Source of the DNA: Impatiens glandulifera
Lineage: Eukaryota > Streptophyta > Magnoliopsida > Ericales > Balsaminaceae
DNA length: 64,000 nt
Direction of reading: 5' to 3'
Assembly (NCBI RefSeq): GCF_907164915.1
Contig: NC_061863.1
Span: 39,281,382 to 39,345,381, forward strand
The notes under the pieces are model-generated. The model saw only the letters and a program-made list of their open reading frames with translations. It was not told the DNA's origin and searched no databases. The position numbers were made by a program, and so were the translations under genes. This document shows, in pieces, positions 11,773 to 24,752 of this stretch (positions are counted from its first letter, which is position 1; every line of letters begins with the position of its first letter).

Positions 11773-14700
11773 ACATTTCTGTAGAATGATATAAATTATA
11801 AGTAAGATATAAAAATTGAGAAATGATAATTGACTATTCATGAAAGACGTAACATAAAATGTTATTCAAATATATAAAAACACAAAATTATATCTTAATT
11901 ATAAGTAAGATATAATTTTGAAATTTTCTACTCTTAATTTGAAATTTTATGTAAATCAATATGTCAATTATCTATCCATATATGAAGTTAAAAATATTTA
12001 TAAATAATTTTAATTTTAAATTTAGATGTTGTTGTTCAATGCTTATAAATATAAGATATTATTAAAATAAATCAGTTATTGTATATTTAATTATGTATTT
12101 CAAAATTCTTAAACTATTCGTGAATATCAAACCCATGTGCTTGTGTGTGAGAGAGTTGACTCTTTTCTTTTATATCCAGAAGACTTTAAAGTTGACTGAC
12201 AATCGTTACTGGCTAAAACTTGTTTTGCGTGGTTTATTTTTATATTATTATTTTTTATAATATTCAATTCATATTTTTAAATAAACTAATTTTCATCCAA
12301 GGATATTATATATTGAAGATCATACAAGCCTATAATTGGGGAGATAAATTAAGAGATACGATGATTTAGGGCTAGTTTGATTCAACTTATCCTTTTTATT
12401 TAAATTATTCTCATAATTTATACGCTTAATTTATTTATTTTTTATATTTATAATATTATTTAATAATTAATATTATATATATATAATGTTATACATATTT
12501 ATTAATTTAATTTAAATATTAATAAATGATTTAAATTAAAAAATAGTATATTATATATATAATGTTATACATATTTATTAATTTAATTTAAATATTAATA
12601 AATAATTTAAATTAAAAAATAGTATATATTTGAAAACAAATTATATTAATATATTAATTTTTATAAATTTTTGTTAAAATATAATTTTAAATATTAATAG
12701 ATGACTTAAATTAATGAATAATATATTTTAAAGTAAATAATATGAATAAAGAAAGTAATTTATTATTATTATTATTATATATATATTTTTACCTCTCTGA
12801 CCTAATATTTCAATTATCAATTCATTTTTGGGTTATCTGATCACCTTCTTTGTATTATTATTCATTTCGGTCACGTTTGATTTATCTCAATTGTAATAGA
12901 TACTTTTAAATAATTAATTAAGGCTATTTTCATTTCTGAAACTATAATTATAAATAAAAAAATTATAATATATTTATATTTCATATTTTGCTTAATTATT
13001 TTATATATAAAGAAACACATATTATAAATCATAAATAAAAATATATTTAAATTTAGTTTTTTTATTATAATAATTTTATATAAGTATATATAAAAAATAT
13101 TATAAATATATAAAATATATAAGAGATAATGAATAAAATAATTAGAAAAAGATTAAATAGAGGAGAAAGAATAAATAAAATAATTAGAAATGAATGAAAT
13201 ATAATTATGAGGAAGAATGAATAAAAAATATTTAAAAATGATAAGAGAGAAAAAACTGAGATAATAATCTTAAACGTTGAAGAGAGAGAGGTAGAGAGAA
13301 AATTGATTTAAATGCAAAATTGTGTTTGATTATAATTTTCTGTGTGAGTTTATTACGGAAAGTTAAACGTCCATACTGGACTTATAAACGCCAAATCAAA
13401 CGAGACTTTAGTCGCTTTTACGTACACATCATTTCCTCTGTAATTCCTCTATCTAATAAGAATTCATAAAATACATGTTTTATTTTCCAGACCTTATTTT
13501 GTTTAGAAAAATAAAAAATAATGATTTGTGATAATTTTGAGCCGATAATGATTTGTATTTTTTCTGTCAAAAGACTAAAAGTGTATTGATATATATAAAT
13601 AAAATAAAAATAATAATTTAAAATAAAATTATTTAAATATTTTAGTTAATGAATGGAGTGATTTAATAAATAAAAAAATGAAATAAAAAATATTTATGTG
13701 ATTTGAGTTATTTAAATAATTCAAATTCAACCACACCATTGAAATGACATTTAAGTAAATAGAAAATAAATTTTTATTATTTTTATTGCTAAACAATATA
13801 TTTGAAAACCCTAACTAGGCATATTTTGGACATATATTTTTTTTTAAATTTATTTAAATATTTTATTAAGGTATTAATTTAGATAAAATAATGTTTTTAA
13901 ATATACTTTAATTATTTATAAATTTAATAATATTTATTAATTTAAATTCAGCTCAAACTACGAGTATCTTTAAACATGCACGTACATTATGTTCAAAAAT
14001 AAATGAGATATTAAAATATGTTTGTTTCTAATTATTTGTAAAACTTATTCACTAAAATTATATTAATTTTTTTTTATTATAAGTTAAATCAAAATTATCA
14101 TAAATTCTCCCGGTATAAATAAAATACTTAAGCATTGTTCAATAAGGGTGTATTATAATAAACTCATATTATTGAAATAATGTTGAGGAGAATATGTAAA
14201 AGATTTAAAATATATTAATATTTAATTAAAATTAATTTTATTTTTAAAATAAATAATATTTTAATATTTTAATTAATAAATTATGTAATTTAATTAATGA
14301 AAAGAGATAAAATGATATTTAATTAAGGTTGAATTTTTACAAACTCTTACTAAAATTCAACTAAATCTTCCACGTGTACTTGAATTGCATTACACATCCA
14401 TCTCCTACGTTTCTCCATTGTTCACTTTGGATCAAATTTGAAAATAAATACTTTGGGAATTAATTTTAAATAATGCAATATCATTATAATTTATATATTG
14501 TGAAAGTTTCTAGGAAAATGAATTTGTTTTAGTAGGAAGATTCTACTCTAGGAAACACAAATTTCAATATATATTTATAATATTGATTATACAATTATTC
14601 AACGTTTGTCACGATCAAAGACATGATTTCCTGAGATAATCATTCCCCTTAATTCATTGCTGTCTTTATCTTTGACTACAAAATTATTAATGCACTTATT

Positions 14701-15574
14701 ACTTTAATCATTTTTTAAAAATTAGTTTCAAATGCAACGGACTAGTAATTACAATGAAAATATTCAAATAAGCACATTATTATTATAATATTCTCTTAAA
14801 TAATAAGAATTAAAGTTGAAAATGAGACCTATGAATGTAATATATTAAAATTTTAAATATTAAAAAATATATATTAATATTATTATACATTTAATTATGT
14901 TTAATAGTTATCAGAACTCATCACAAACAAGATAATTCGAAAGAAAAACGTTGTACGAGTTATAATTGGCAAACAATCGGCCAAACATTCTTAAAATTTG
15001 AAAGCAGAAATCAAACATTAAACGGATAAATTATGGCGTTATTAACATCGAAATAAATTTTATCAAGATCATAGTTCATTACAGTTGAAAGTAACATAGA
15101 GTTCCAACACAAAATCTGAACAGTTTTAAGTTTTGAAATCCAAACGGAAACATTGCATTATGAGAAATTGTGCAATAGAGTATGAACATTGATTGTCAAA
15201 GCTAACAAAACTCAACTGAAATTTGGTATATATGTACTTGGGAGTCTCCTATCTCAATCTGCTAATTTAATTTAAGATTTATTGTCAAATAATTTGTATT
15301 TATCTTTGTTTATCCTTGTTTCATCCAAGCTCCTTAATTGTGAAAAATGCTCCAAATAATATTTTATTTAGGAGCCTTGTCATCAACAACATTTGAGGAT
15401 AAAGGATTGGAAGAAATATAAGGATTAGTTTATTCAACTTATAAGCATGAATAAATAACCATTACAAATTTATATATAGAGAATTAATTAATAAAATCAA
15501 ACATATTTAAGTGTTTATAAAAAAAATATTGAGTAAATAAGAAAGAAATGTTTAAGGGATTAGCAATTTAGCAT
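11773..15574. other. AT-rich intergenic DNA
   Basis: Very AT-rich, with no ORF of note on either strand. It holds a 76-bp tandem duplication (listed separately) and several TA-rich runs. A segment at about 13840-13960 resembles one at about 17425-17560, which suggests an old dispersed repeat. A pair of inverted TTTGATTCA/AATCAAACG-type motifs near 12370 and 13395 hints at a decayed MITE but is too weak to call. Confidence 0.5.
12475..12626. repeat. 76-bp tandem duplication
   Basis: Two head-to-tail copies (about 12475-12550 and 12551-12626) beginning TATATATAATGTTATAC and ending TTAAAAAATAGTATA. They are nearly identical, so the duplication is young relative to its surroundings. Confidence 0.85.
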
Positions 15575-15575
15575 C

Positions 15576-15943
15576 CAGGGTGGGTCGATACGTTATACCT
15601 TAATGTTTTATCCATACTTTATTTCTTACCGAAAATTTCGGTATGTAAAAAATGCATACCTTTACCTTACATTGATTTCGATATATCTTAATTTTGGTAT
15701 ACAAAAAATTCATACATTTACCTTACCTTAATTTCGTTATACCTTAATTACGGTACGGTATCGGTATTATACTTTTGATACATAAATAACATATTAACTT
15801 TAAAAAAATCAATCTTATCGGTATGGTAAAGATGACATATATTGAATAATAATTCAGTATAATTATATTTTAATATTATTCAAAAATTATATTTCTATAA
15901 TTAAATTAATATCAAATATATTTAATTATTTCTTTTTAAGTAT

Positions 15944-15974
<31 letters not shown>

Positions 15975-16180
15975 TTAACTTATAAATACTATTTCGGTAT
16001 TTCGGTATACCTCGATATACCAAAATTTTAAAAATCTCATACCTTTATCGTACTAATAATTTCGATAACGATATCATACTTTACATTTTTTTCGGTATAC
16101 CTTAAAAATCGATATTTTTGATATATTGCGGTAAGGTATTTTCGATATACCTTTAATATCGATAATTTTTCCTATCGTTA
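15576..16180. mobile_element. Second hAT-like element copy, inverted
   Basis: Starts CAGGGTGGGTCGATACG, matching the reversed right end of the element at 9891-10796. It carries many GGTATACC/CGGTAT motifs and ends near CGATAATTTTTCCTATC, matching the reversed left end with decay. The middle holds a (TA)n run (about 15945-15970). AGCAT occurs just outside both ends (TTAGCAT / TTAAGCAT), perhaps an imperfect target duplication. Confidence 0.55.
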
Positions 16181-18656
16181 AGCATATCAAACACATTCAA
16201 ATATTTAAATAAACTAATTAATGTTAGATGAATATGGGTTGTTTAATAAATAAGACTAAATGAAACTAATTAACTCTCTTTTTAGTTTCACTACCTAGGA
16301 TGCTTAACAAGAAAAATGACATTATTTCCACAATTTTAGCTTTTACATCTAACAACTTAGGGTCAATAAAAAATCCATTGATTATGGAACAACTTATCTA
16401 ATTGTATATGATTAAACAACTCAGTAATAGTGGAAAGTAAGTCCGGTATTGTGATAAGGAGAATGTCAATATATTTAATTGTGACCGGGTCTAAATTCAA
16501 ATTGTTAAGAAGCCAAAGTTTTTTCTGGTCAAGAAGATTGAAATTGTTCAAATGAGGTGTTATTATTTCAACATCTAAATTATTAAGTGTGACTTCATAC
16601 TATATTTTCAAAGTTTATCATTAAGATTTTTTTATTATTTACGTGACATTTATAAATAAATAAATAAATAAAAGATTAATTTAACTACCAAATTTTAGCA
16701 AATTAAGAGTTTTGACTACCGATGTAAATAATAAGTTAACGTCGTTTTAAAACCTTTAAGACGAAACTTCATTTGTATAACTTTAATAATAAAGAGACTC
16801 AACGTTAATATTTTAAAGAAAAATCAGATTCGACCATTCAATCAATTGTTAATATATTAATATATATATATATTAACTCTAATTCAATAATTATGATTTA
16901 TATTGAAGGTGTTCATATTTCAAATATTAGTTTAATTTTAAATTATGTAAATTAGTTTGAAAAAATTTAGAGAATATATATTTAGGTGAAAGATGACTTT
17001 ATATATTAGGATAGAGGATAAAGTCTAAACACTATAATTTGAATCTCTATTTGTGACCATGTTATAAATAATCTAGCAAAAGATTATAATTTCAACCTTG
17101 ACTAGTCTAATAAATTAATGTTTTTAAATGTACTCTTGTCAAATTTATCATTTAAGTTTTCTTGTCTCACTCGAGATTTGAGAGAAAGATAAATTATGAG
17201 GTGTGACTATCGAGTAATAAAAACTCTTTCTCGGGAAGGGTCAATTTTTGGCATTACACATAGTATTATTGTTTTGGATAAAATCAGTTTTATGGTTTTT
17301 TTATTGGATATTTGTTTGTTAGTTAATAATACATTTTATAAAGTAAAATATGAGTAAATGATAGTGGAAAAAAACATTTATCCATTTTGAAAATGTTTAG
17401 ATTTTGAGCTCATTTTGGGTACGGTCAAAAAAAATATTTTAAATTTATTAATATTTTTTAAAATATTTTATTTAGATATTAATTTAGATGAAATAATATT
17501 TAAAAATATATATATATATATTAATAAATTTAATAATATTTTCAATTCAAACTCCAATTTAGATATTTCTCAAATTAAATTAACAATAAATTAGGGTGTG
17601 TGAGAGAATTATATAGGATTGGAATAGTCTAAAAACTGGTTATATATAGTTTGACAAATAGTCTAAATACTATAATTGAATAAGAATCAATTATATCAAT
17701 CTAATGCTTTTTTTTGTTTTCATGTTAGAGTATTAATTAACTTAGTTATCAGTACTAAGAGATAAAAAATTATAAATTTAATTCTCACTTAAAACGTTTT
17801 AACTTAAAATGTGATAATGACTTTTAAGAATTATGTTAGCTTCTTAAAATCGGAAGAAAAACAAATTATTTTAACATTATATTATTATTTTGGATAAAAT
17901 CAATGTTTTATAGTTTTTTTTATCCAATATTTATGTTAGTTAATAATACATTTTATAAAGAAAAATGTCACACATGTACATAATAGTAGACTCGCATTTG
18001 GAAACGGGGTAACCCACTTAGTTGCTTATCCAAATTATTTGTTCAATTTAAATTAACAATAAAATAATGACAGGTTAGATAAAAGTTGAGATAAGCTAAA
18101 ATGAAATTTAATATTCTATGAAATAATATTATAGTTGGTAACTAACGTTTTGCAATCAAATTAGTTTATATAATCTAAAAATCATAATTTTGATTTTTTG
18201 AAATAAGACTAAAATGTGACAGATGTATATGTTGTCATCGTTCTGGCGTGAGAGCAACATATAGGATAAGTTTAGTTATTGTTTGATTAGGCTTATTTGA
18301 ACAAATTTTTTATTTTTTTTTTCGTCGTCGTCCAATGTGACGTTAGTTGACACCCCATGTCTATACCTTTAACTCCCATTTAAAGCGTTTTAATTGAAAA
18401 TTTAAAACGGAACATGTGAATTTTACTCTCTTATAAACTACTATTGTCATTTTATCTATCTTATTATGGTTGAGGTTATTTGATTAACTAAATAGAATTT
18501 TTATTTTGTTATCGAATTTAAGTAAGTTAGATAGTAATAACATTTATTTCAACTTTAAACGTTTTAAGTAAAATTGAACCGTTTTTAATTATTTAAGTAC
18601 AATTCTTATTATTTGACCTTTTGAATAATTAAATAGTTATTTTCAAATCATACTTA
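16181..18656. other. AT-rich intergenic DNA
   Basis: No recognisable gene. A 62-codon minus ORF at 16363-16551 has no known motif. A block of about 80 bp containing TTTTGGATAAAATCA and TTAGTTAATAATACATTTTA occurs at about 17262-17344 and again at about 17885-17961, so part of this stretch was duplicated. Confidence 0.45.
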
Positions 18657-19036
18657 TCTATATATATATAATGATGCTTAATTTTTAAAGTGTCCGGATT
18701 GCCGGGTCGAGAGCTGTGGTTAATTTGAATATATGTGAGAGTAATGATGCTTAATTTTTAAAGTATTCGGATTTCCGGGTCGAGAGCTGTGGTTAATTTA
18801 AATATATGTGAGAGTAAATGAATATTTGGGTCGGATTGTGGGTTGACCCACCCATAAACTTAAAACGGTTAAAAATAAAATTAAAAATACTATATGTATG
18901 GTTCGAACTTGCAACTTAACAAAAACAAGTACAACTTTTTAACTAACTAGGCTAATAAAACTTTATATTTTAAATTTAACCCAAAATTTAATAAACGCGT
19001 GATATTTTAACAATATAAGTTCAAATTTTTAATTAA

Positions 19037-19085
<49 letters not shown>

Positions 19086-19267
19086 ATGATTAATTTTTAA
19101 AGTGTCCGGATTGCCGGGTCGAGAGTTGTGGTTAATTTGAATATATGTGAGAGTAAATTGATACTTGGGTCGGATTGTGGGTTGACCCGTCCATAAAATT
19201 TTTACCATAATATTTTTTCACGATTTTTTATATTATTACTCGTGCAAATGTACGAGATACATGCTAG
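18657..19267 (+). mobile_element. Non-autonomous Helitron-like element
   Basis: The 5' end is TC after an A (A|TCTATATATATAATGATGC). The 3' end is CTAG followed by T, preceded by a hairpin CTCGT..ACGAG (19239-19256) about 8 nt upstream. These are the Helitron hallmarks: TC start, hairpin, CTRR end, insertion between A and T. Inside are three partial copies of an 85-bp block (TAATGATGCTTAATTTTTAA...) and a (TA)n run at about 19040-19082. No Rep/helicase ORF, so non-autonomous. Related sequence lies at 6100-6480. Confidence 0.5.
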
Positions 19268-21222
19268 TTTGATATAATATGTTGGAATGAGTAGAATGAT
19301 TTGAAATAATAAGATTATGAATTATTTGGAAATAGCTTTAATGATAGAAACAAACAAGACCTAAAGAAGAGTTTGAGCTGACTTAATTGCTTTGTAATTA
19401 GTTCCCCATGTCCAAGGGAGATCAAATAATTGAAAATTGGGATGATGAAGACATTGCCATGCTTTTTACGCAATTGAGAGAATAATTAAATTAAATATTA
19501 TAGGGTTGGTTTGAAATTTCAGCTTATTTCAGAAAAATAAATATTAAAATAATTCAACTTCTTTCTTTCTTCAGCCAACCTTTCCTTGCTGTTGCTAATG
19601 TCACAAAAACTCCAACTATAATATTCTTTATATCTGTTTGGTTTGATTTTGTTTAGATTAAATTATATTATTTGTAAATTAATATATATATATAGAGAGA
19701 AAAGTAGACTATCAAATATTCAATACAGTACCAACAAACTTCTTAAATATAACTCCTATTTAAAATTGACAGTAAACGAGCTCTATCTTGAGTTTTTCTA
19801 GTTTTTATTTTTATGAATTTGTCAAAATATAAATAATTAATTTTGTTTGATAAAAAATATGATTATTTAAGATTTGTTTAAGATAAATTATTAAAATAAG
19901 ATTTTGTATTTAAAATTTAATAAAAACAAATTAAGAATATTTTAATTGATTAATTACCGTGATTTAATATTTAGAATGATATTAATTTACCGATAAAGTT
20001 AAAAAAAAACTAAAAAAAAAATACTTTCTAACATATGAAAATACTTCGGATCAAAAGAGCTTTTAATGAAGGGAAAAAGGAAAAACAATATTTTCATTAT
20101 AATTTTAGTTGACACCTCACATAATAATTGATAAATATTTAGGACACTATTAGCAACAACTCGAATTTTCATATATATTATTTAAAGAAAAAAATCATAT
20201 ATAATTCTAACTATTTTTTATACAAACATAATTCAACTTATTTTATCTTATTTTACCCACATCACTGAGTTAAAATATTGTAAGTAATATAATGACACTT
20301 AATAAAATATTACTTAATTTATTTGGAATTTTTTTGTCCAAAATGTTAAATGATTTTAAGTTCAAATTAAATTCTTCTCAAAATTGACACAGACTTAAAT
20401 GAAGGGATCTGAACAAATATTTAAAAAATTATAGAAATATAAGAATTTAAACTATATATATTGTTTAATATTTTCAAATGATACATAGAGGGCACAAATT
20501 GGGGATCAACTGATACCTGCTCCTTTGGAAAATAGTGAAGGACTTATTTAAATAATATGATTATTTAAAAAATAATTATTAAGGTATATTTTGAGAAGTT
20601 GAGTATTTTTTTAATTTGGTAAAAAGACTTAGAATATATTATTATATAATAATAAAATAAAAAATAAAAAATAAAAAATAATAATTTAAAATAAATTAAT
20701 ATTTTAGTTCATGAATTAAATGATTTAATAAGAAAGAGAATTGAGGTAAGAGATAATTTTTTGGTATGATTATTAAAATAATCCCTTATTAATAAATCCC
20801 TAACTAATAACGCATAAATGGAAGGTGAATATTTAAAAAATGTTAAGAAAAATAATTATTTAATAAAATATTTTTGATTTTCAGAATTATTAGTGTAGTT
20901 AGGGCTTTGTTGGATGTAATTAGTTAATTTGAATTAAATAATTTGAAATAATTTTATTTAATTATAGATTAGATGATTTGATCCAGTGATAAAAATACAC
21001 TTATATTTGATATTTTAAAAATAATATAAAGAATAAAAATAAAGAAATTTAAATATTTTAATTGTGAAATTTCATTGTATTAATAAATTAAACAATAATC
21101 ATAATTGCGAAAATGATTTCACGTAACCGCTTTTATTGACAAAATGGCCCTTGCCACCCAGGTTTATTGGTTGTGTGGTTTCCATAAAATTGTAGTGATA
21201 TTGATATCACCCTAATTGTCAA

Positions 21223-21263
<41 letters not shown>

Positions 21264-21549
21264 TATATATATATAATTAATAAAATAGAGCTTATAAAGA
21301 AAGTCTGAAGAGGGACCACTCTTATTTAGGACATATAAAAATGCCTATTAATCAATTATAATACTTAATTTTAATTTAAAGTTCCATAATGTTCAACGTG
21401 CCTAAACAATGGTCAAATAGGACTAAACAGGAACACAAAATTAAAGTACCATTTTATAAAAGGGATCGGCACTTCAAATCCATACTTGATGTCCATCAAA
21501 CTTCTAAGATAAGCTTTAATTATTTATTAATTACTTTTTTTAGGTAGGG
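19268..21549. other. AT-rich intergenic DNA
   Basis: No gene or confident repeat family seen apart from a (TA)n tract at about 21228-21275. Only short ORFs occur. Confidence 0.5.
21228..21275. repeat. (TA)n microsatellite
   Basis: TA runs interrupted by a single AA, about 300 bp from the lower-coordinate end of the endogenous pararetrovirus. Confidence 0.9.
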
Positions 21550-21679
21550 TAGTTAGACGACATAATCAACACCTAACGAGATTAACCTATTAGGCTTAAC
21601 ATTTAAATCATATAATTAAATACGCAGAAAGAATAGAAACGTACCCGAAATTGAAGACTAAACACACTGTCCTTCAAAC

Positions 21680-21685
21680 TTTATT
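21680..21685 (-). terminator. Pararetroviral poly(A) signal
   Basis: AATAAA on minus (in ATCAATAAAGTTTG), about 120 nt downstream of the TATA box at 21803-21811. In caulimovirids the poly(A) signal lies shortly after the transcription start, giving a terminally redundant pregenomic RNA. The spacing here agrees. Confidence 0.6.
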
Positions 21686-21802
21686 GATCCAACTTGAAGT
21701 ATATTACAAGAGGGTGATAGTGATAGAGAGTACAATAGAGAGAGAGTACAATACAGACTTCAAGGGTCGTTTTCGCCTCCCCTACCGACCAAACATGAAC
21801 AA

Positions 21803-21811
21803 CTATTTATA
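21803..21811 (-). promoter_or_regulatory. TATA box of pregenomic RNA promoter
   Basis: TATAAATAG on the minus strand, downstream of the last viral ORF region and upstream of the AATAAA signal. This is the place of the 35S-like promoter in Caulimoviridae. The two-copy element at 21843-21967 lies just upstream and may be the enhancer. Confidence 0.6.
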
Positions 21812-21842
21812 GGAAAACATTTTACAAAAGTTAAAAACTTGA

Positions 21843-21967
21843 ACAGTGACTTCTGGGATTCCCGGGATAAGTTTTTTCCGCAAATTACGGATCTTGTCTT
21901 CTTCTTCTGCAAACAGTGCCTCCCGGGATTCCCGGGATAAGTTTTTCCCGCACCTTATGGATCTTGT
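21843..21967 (-). repeat. 70-bp direct repeat in viral promoter region
   Basis: Two copies, about 21843-21897 and 21913-21967, each with GGGATTCCCGGGATAAG and GGATCTTGT, offset by 70 bp. The core TCCCGGGA is palindromic. Its position upstream of the TATA box suggests an enhancer duplication. It overlaps the end of the last ORF by a few codons. Confidence 0.7.
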
Positions 21968-23281
21968 TTCATCTTTAAATCTTGAACTGGCTGGATGATG
22001 ATGATCCTTGAAAATTTTTCAACCAAGGTGTCTTTGATTGCTTCGAAAATGTCTTCAATTCCGACATCACTTTGAACGTCTTGGAGATAATCAGATGCCA
22101 TAGTTGAATCTGATTTGTTTAATTTATTATTATCTTCAAATTTAGACATAAAGTATTTCTTCATTTCTTCAATGTATGCAGATATCATCTGGCTTTTTGA
22201 TAAGTTCTCTGACCTCATTCGAATTTTTTTGGAGATATAATCAAACGAGGACGGTGCTTTAGCTACTTGTCGTTTTTCTTCATACATACTTATTTGTTGG
22301 TGTAAGAGGTCCATTGTCTCCTTCCCGAATCGCTCATTTGTTTCCTGATCTATTCTCATCATTTTATCCCAAAATTTATAATGAGATGATCTAAATAGAC
22401 AGGGAATGCCTGTTTTGGTATAACCAAATTCAGGAATCCATTTCTAAATCTAGGGAATGGAAAATTCAGTAAAAAAGAAACATGAAGCTATTCCTTCAAT
22501 ATATAAACTAGCTTCTTGTTTTTTCAGAAGTTGGGGAGATACCACGCTCCATTTATCAAATAGGACCTTGATTTCTTATAGTAAAACCTTTGGGCTAGGA
22601 CCAAAATAGTAAAACCAGTCTATGAACCAGTGAAGAATGTCTCCTTTATAGACATTCGCACATACCTTGATGAACCAGGAATTTTATATTTATTATTCTC
22701 ATAATTTAGTGCCTTAGTGAAGGCATCACAATAATCCCAATAATTAATTTTGATTGTCGTTGTTTTATTAAACGACAATTCTTTTTCTTTCATTGGGGAT
22801 ATTCCCCAATCTTCCAAGGAAACTGTCTTTTTTATTATCATTTTGCTGAAATTATAAATTTCTTTGTGTGCGCCAGAGAAATGTGATATTTCACATGACC
22901 CAATTTGAATAAGTATTTGTTCGTAAATATTCGGGTTTTATAAGTCCTCGATGATGTGGATGTATTATCCAAATACCTTTGCATTATTGTCCATGGCTCA
23001 CTTTTCCATTTGAGGTCTTTTTCTTCTAGGAGAAATATAATTTCTTTATATTCATTTCTCATAAATCCAATATTATTAGATTCTGATTCTCCATCTCCCA
23101 GTATTCTGGCGTACGTTGGATTGTCCTTTTGACTTTTCGTTATTTGGGAGAGATCCATTGCTATCAGCTTTTGTTTACCATACTGAGATATGATCTCTGG
23201 TGTTCTGCCCCGTCCTCTTCCTCTGATAGAGGAGGATCCTCTTCCTCTATTAGAGAAAAATTCATAACCCCTTCCGCTCAT
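21955..23281 (-). pseudogene. Downstream ORF region of endogenous pararetrovirus
   Basis: Three minus-strand open segments follow the RNase H region. 22838-23281 (147 codons) starts with a Gly/Arg-rich stretch (SNRGRGSSSIRGRGRGR). 22620-22841 (73 codons) overlaps the previous stop as ATGA. 21955-22362 (135 codons) is a charged, probably helical segment rich in Lys/Glu. They may be one protein broken by lesions, or a reinitiating series. I do not recognise a domain. Florendovirus-like elements are known to have an ORF2 of unknown function in this position. The Gly/Arg-rich start suggests nucleic-acid binding, which is inference only. Confidence 0.5.
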
Positions 23282-23329
23282 TCCTGTAAATTTAAAAATT
23301 CACGTGTCAAGAAATCAGGAAGATTATTA

Positions 23330-23840
23330 TCTATCCCTTTTTGTATGTTATTTCAAAATCAAATGGGGCTAAATGAGCTTGCCATCTGGCGAACATTTGT
23401 TTTGATACATCATGTTTAAAGTCTTTCTGGAACATGAATTTAGCTGCATTGCAGTCTATTCGTATAATAAATTTTTAATTATATAAATTATCTTGTAATT
23501 TTTAAACACATTTTACTATTGCAAGAGTTTCTTTGGCGACTGTCGCATAATTCTTTTGAGAATTGTTCCATTTTCCTGAATGGAATCTGACAAGATAGAC
23601 TTGTTTTGTTTCTGGATCTAATTGAGTTAATATTCCTCCAAATCCTATGTCAGAAACGTCAGTCTCAATTACCTTTTCCCAATTTGGGTTACTTATCATT
23701 AAACAAGGAAGTACCTTTACTTTATTTTTAATTCTTTTAATAGCATCTGTATGATGGTTTGACCATGGCTTTGGATTTTTCTTCAGCCTTTCATTTAAGA
23801 TTGATGTATCTTCTGTTAGATTTTTATAGTATGGAGCCAC
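23330..23840 (-). pseudogene. Pararetroviral RNase H region
   Basis: The open part 23502-23840 contains ETDVSDIGFGGIL, the RNase H first-aspartate motif, and KNYATVAKETLAIV, the conserved Glu helix. After a stop at 23502 the sequence continues through a second stop into a segment with RWQAHLAPFDF near 23340-23400, the usual end of caulimovirid RNase H. It is separated from the RT region by a short gap and frame change at about 23841-23861. It would degrade the RNA strand during reverse transcription, but this copy is broken. Confidence 0.75.
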
Positions 23841-23861
23841 ATAATTGAGGCTGCCTAAAAA

Positions 23862-24735
23862 TCATTGTAACTGTGTTTTATCAGTGATTATATTAGGGAA
23901 TTTCCCCACAAATTCTATGTTCCTATTAATAGGAGTAATATTTCCTTTTTCAATGATATGACCTAAAAACCTTATTTTTGTTTTGAAAATATCCATTTTT
24001 GGTTTAGAAATTACTAATCCATTTTGAGTTATTATTGTTTTGAACATATTTAAATATTTAAAATGAGTTTCAATTGTTTTTGAATAGACTAATATATCAT
24101 CAATGTAAACAATTATAAATGTGCTATAAGGATTGAAGTTATTATTCATAATTTTTTGAAATTTGGATGGAGCATTTTTTAAACCAAACGGCATCACATT
24201 CCATTCATAATGTCCTATATGGACATTGAATGCTGTTTTATATCTGTCAGATTTTTCAATCTGAATGTGCCAATATCCTGATTTTAAGTCAAACTTTGAG
24301 AATATTAAACTATCATATAGCTTATCTAATAAATCCTTTTTATTAGGAATTGGATGCCTAATCCATTTTAATACCTTGTTGAGGGGTTTATAGTTTATTA
24401 CTAACCTTGGCATGCCTCTTTTGATTTCTGAATGTTCATCTACATAGAAAGCCGTACATGACCAGGGTGATTGTGATGGACTTATTAACCCCTTCTGTAA
24501 TAGCGCATCTATCTCCTTTTTGCATAATTCCAGATATTCTGAATTCATTTGGCAAGGTCTTGCCTTTGTAGGAATATTCTTTTCATTAAAAGATTCCTCA
24601 TATGGTAGTGAAACTATATATTTCTTTCTATCACAGAATGCATTAGGATGTTCATTACAAATATTAATTGAAAGTTGGTCTTTTAGCAGAGCTATTTTTT
24701 CTTGTAATTTAGGATTTTCTAGTTGTTCATCTATT
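23862..24735 (-). pseudogene. Pararetroviral reverse transcriptase region
   Basis: Open from about 24735 to 23862. Visible motifs in order: GMPRLVINYKPLNKV, FSKFDLKSGYWHI (first catalytic Asp), FGLKNAPSKFQKIMN, YIDDILVYS (catalytic YIDD) and the downstream LGHII thumb motif. This order is that of LTR-type and caulimovirid RTs; YIDD with no integrase following favours the latter. The catalytic residues are intact although flanking frames are broken. It copies pregenomic RNA into DNA in the virus family. Confidence 0.85.
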
Positions 24736-24752
24736 GTTATAAGACTTATTTC

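Noticed and set aside
12366..13405. Possible MITE with TTTGATTCA / AATCAAACG inverted ends
   Set aside because: The end match is short and broken, and no target duplication is seen.
16363..16551. 62-codon minus ORF
   Set aside because: AT-rich, Leu/Ile/Asn-rich translation with no motif and no neighbouring exon.
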